Below, one piece after another: positions 14,587-14,876 of a stretch of DNA of 14,876 nucleotides. The notes below the pieces were generated by a model. The model saw nothing but the letters and a program-made list of their open reading frames with translations, did no database searches and was not told where the DNA came from. The stretch is from Caulobacteraceae bacterium (GTDB lineage Bacteria > Pseudomonadota > Alphaproteobacteria > Caulobacterales > Caulobacteraceae): contig JADZBR010000066.1 of NCBI GenBank assembly GCA_020852035.1, forward strand, positions 1 through 14,876, given 5' to 3'. The translations under genes and the position numbers were made by a program. How positions within the stretch are numbered: position 1 is the stretch's first letter; each line of letters starts with the position of its first letter.

Positions 14587-14876
14587 CAGTAGCCTCCGTG
14601 AAGCACGCTCGCGCGCCGCGCGATCCGCGGCGCGGGCATCGGCACGAGATGGCGCAGGGTGAAGAACACCGAGTCCGTCGCGTCATAGGTGACCGTCACC
14701 GTCATGCGGTCGGCGAGGTTGTCCGTGGTCACGCTGGCCTTCGCCGGATCGAGGTAGGCGTAGTCGGCGATCTCGGTCGCGACCGTGGCTCGCGCCAGGC
14801 TGTCGCGCTCGTCGCCGTCGAGGCCGGCGAGGGCCGCGCGAGCCGCGTCGTTGGCCACCTGCTGCACCGCGTGCGC
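14586..14876 (-). CDS. TadE-like pseudopilin/pilus assembly protein, C-terminal part (cut by right edge)
   Basis: The last 96 residues and the stop are visible; the N-terminus, including the expected transmembrane/prepilin region, lies beyond the window. The AHAVQQVANDAARAALAGLD segment is typical of the helix following the membrane anchor in TadE/TadF-type minor pseudopilins. It is followed by a beta-rich end (VTTDNLADRMTVTVTYDATD, FFTLRHLVPMPAP) that matches the C-terminal pattern of the family. A GTG at 14867 could be misread as a start, but the frame stays open to the edge and the family is usually near 180-200 residues. The stop overlaps the TadG-like start by one base, giving a two-gene unit. 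Confidence 0.78.
   Translation of the reverse strand, partial: AHAVQQVANDAARAALAGLDGDERDSLARATVATEIADYAYLDPAKASVTTDNLADRMTVTVTYDATDSVFFTLRHLVPMPAPRIARRASVLHGGY

Overview
The window looks like a GC-rich alphaproteobacterial chromosome, probably Caulobacterales (Caulobacter/Phenylobacterium-like). This rests on the very high GC, the gene content (TamA/TamB pair, alphaproteobacterial-type HspQ, short Ppx/GppA followed by RlmE, Tad pilus proteins) and dispersed hairpin repeats. The taxonomic call is an inference. No rRNA, tRNA, CRISPR array, transposase or phage gene was seen.

Left part (1-3300): the start of guaB (IMP dehydrogenase) runs off the left edge on the minus strand, with a readable promoter in front of it. 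Upstream of that is a translationally coupled minus-strand pair, ppx/gppA then rlmE (4-nt overlap). hspQ is divergent from ppx on the plus strand and has a possible heat-shock promoter. Two 140-bp copies of one composite hairpin repeat (about 93% identical) sit within a few bases of the stop codons of rlmE, hspQ and tamB.

Middle (3305-9225): a minus-strand tamA-tamB operon encodes the outer-membrane Omp85 protein TamA and the long inner-membrane-anchored TamB. tamB starts with TTG overlapping the tamA stop. Together they form an envelope-spanning translocation and assembly (or lipid transport) module.

Right-middle (9483-12936): a plus-strand three-gene operon encodes a circularly permuted type 2 ATP-grasp enzyme, an alpha-E domain protein and a transglutaminase-like cysteine peptidase. 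The first two genes overlap by 4 nt. The third is preceded by a hairpin that buries its Shine-Dalgarno sequence, and its protein ends in a polyglutamine tail. This is the most interesting system here: the family set is widespread and predicted to make or attach a peptide or amide modification, but its substrate is, to my knowledge, not established. The operon is divergent from tamA across a 257-bp region with paired palindromes.

Right end (12937-14876): a minus-strand TadG-like protein and, upstream of it, a TadE-like pseudopilin cut by the window edge. The TadG-like gene abuts the transglutaminase gene tail to tail with no intervening base.
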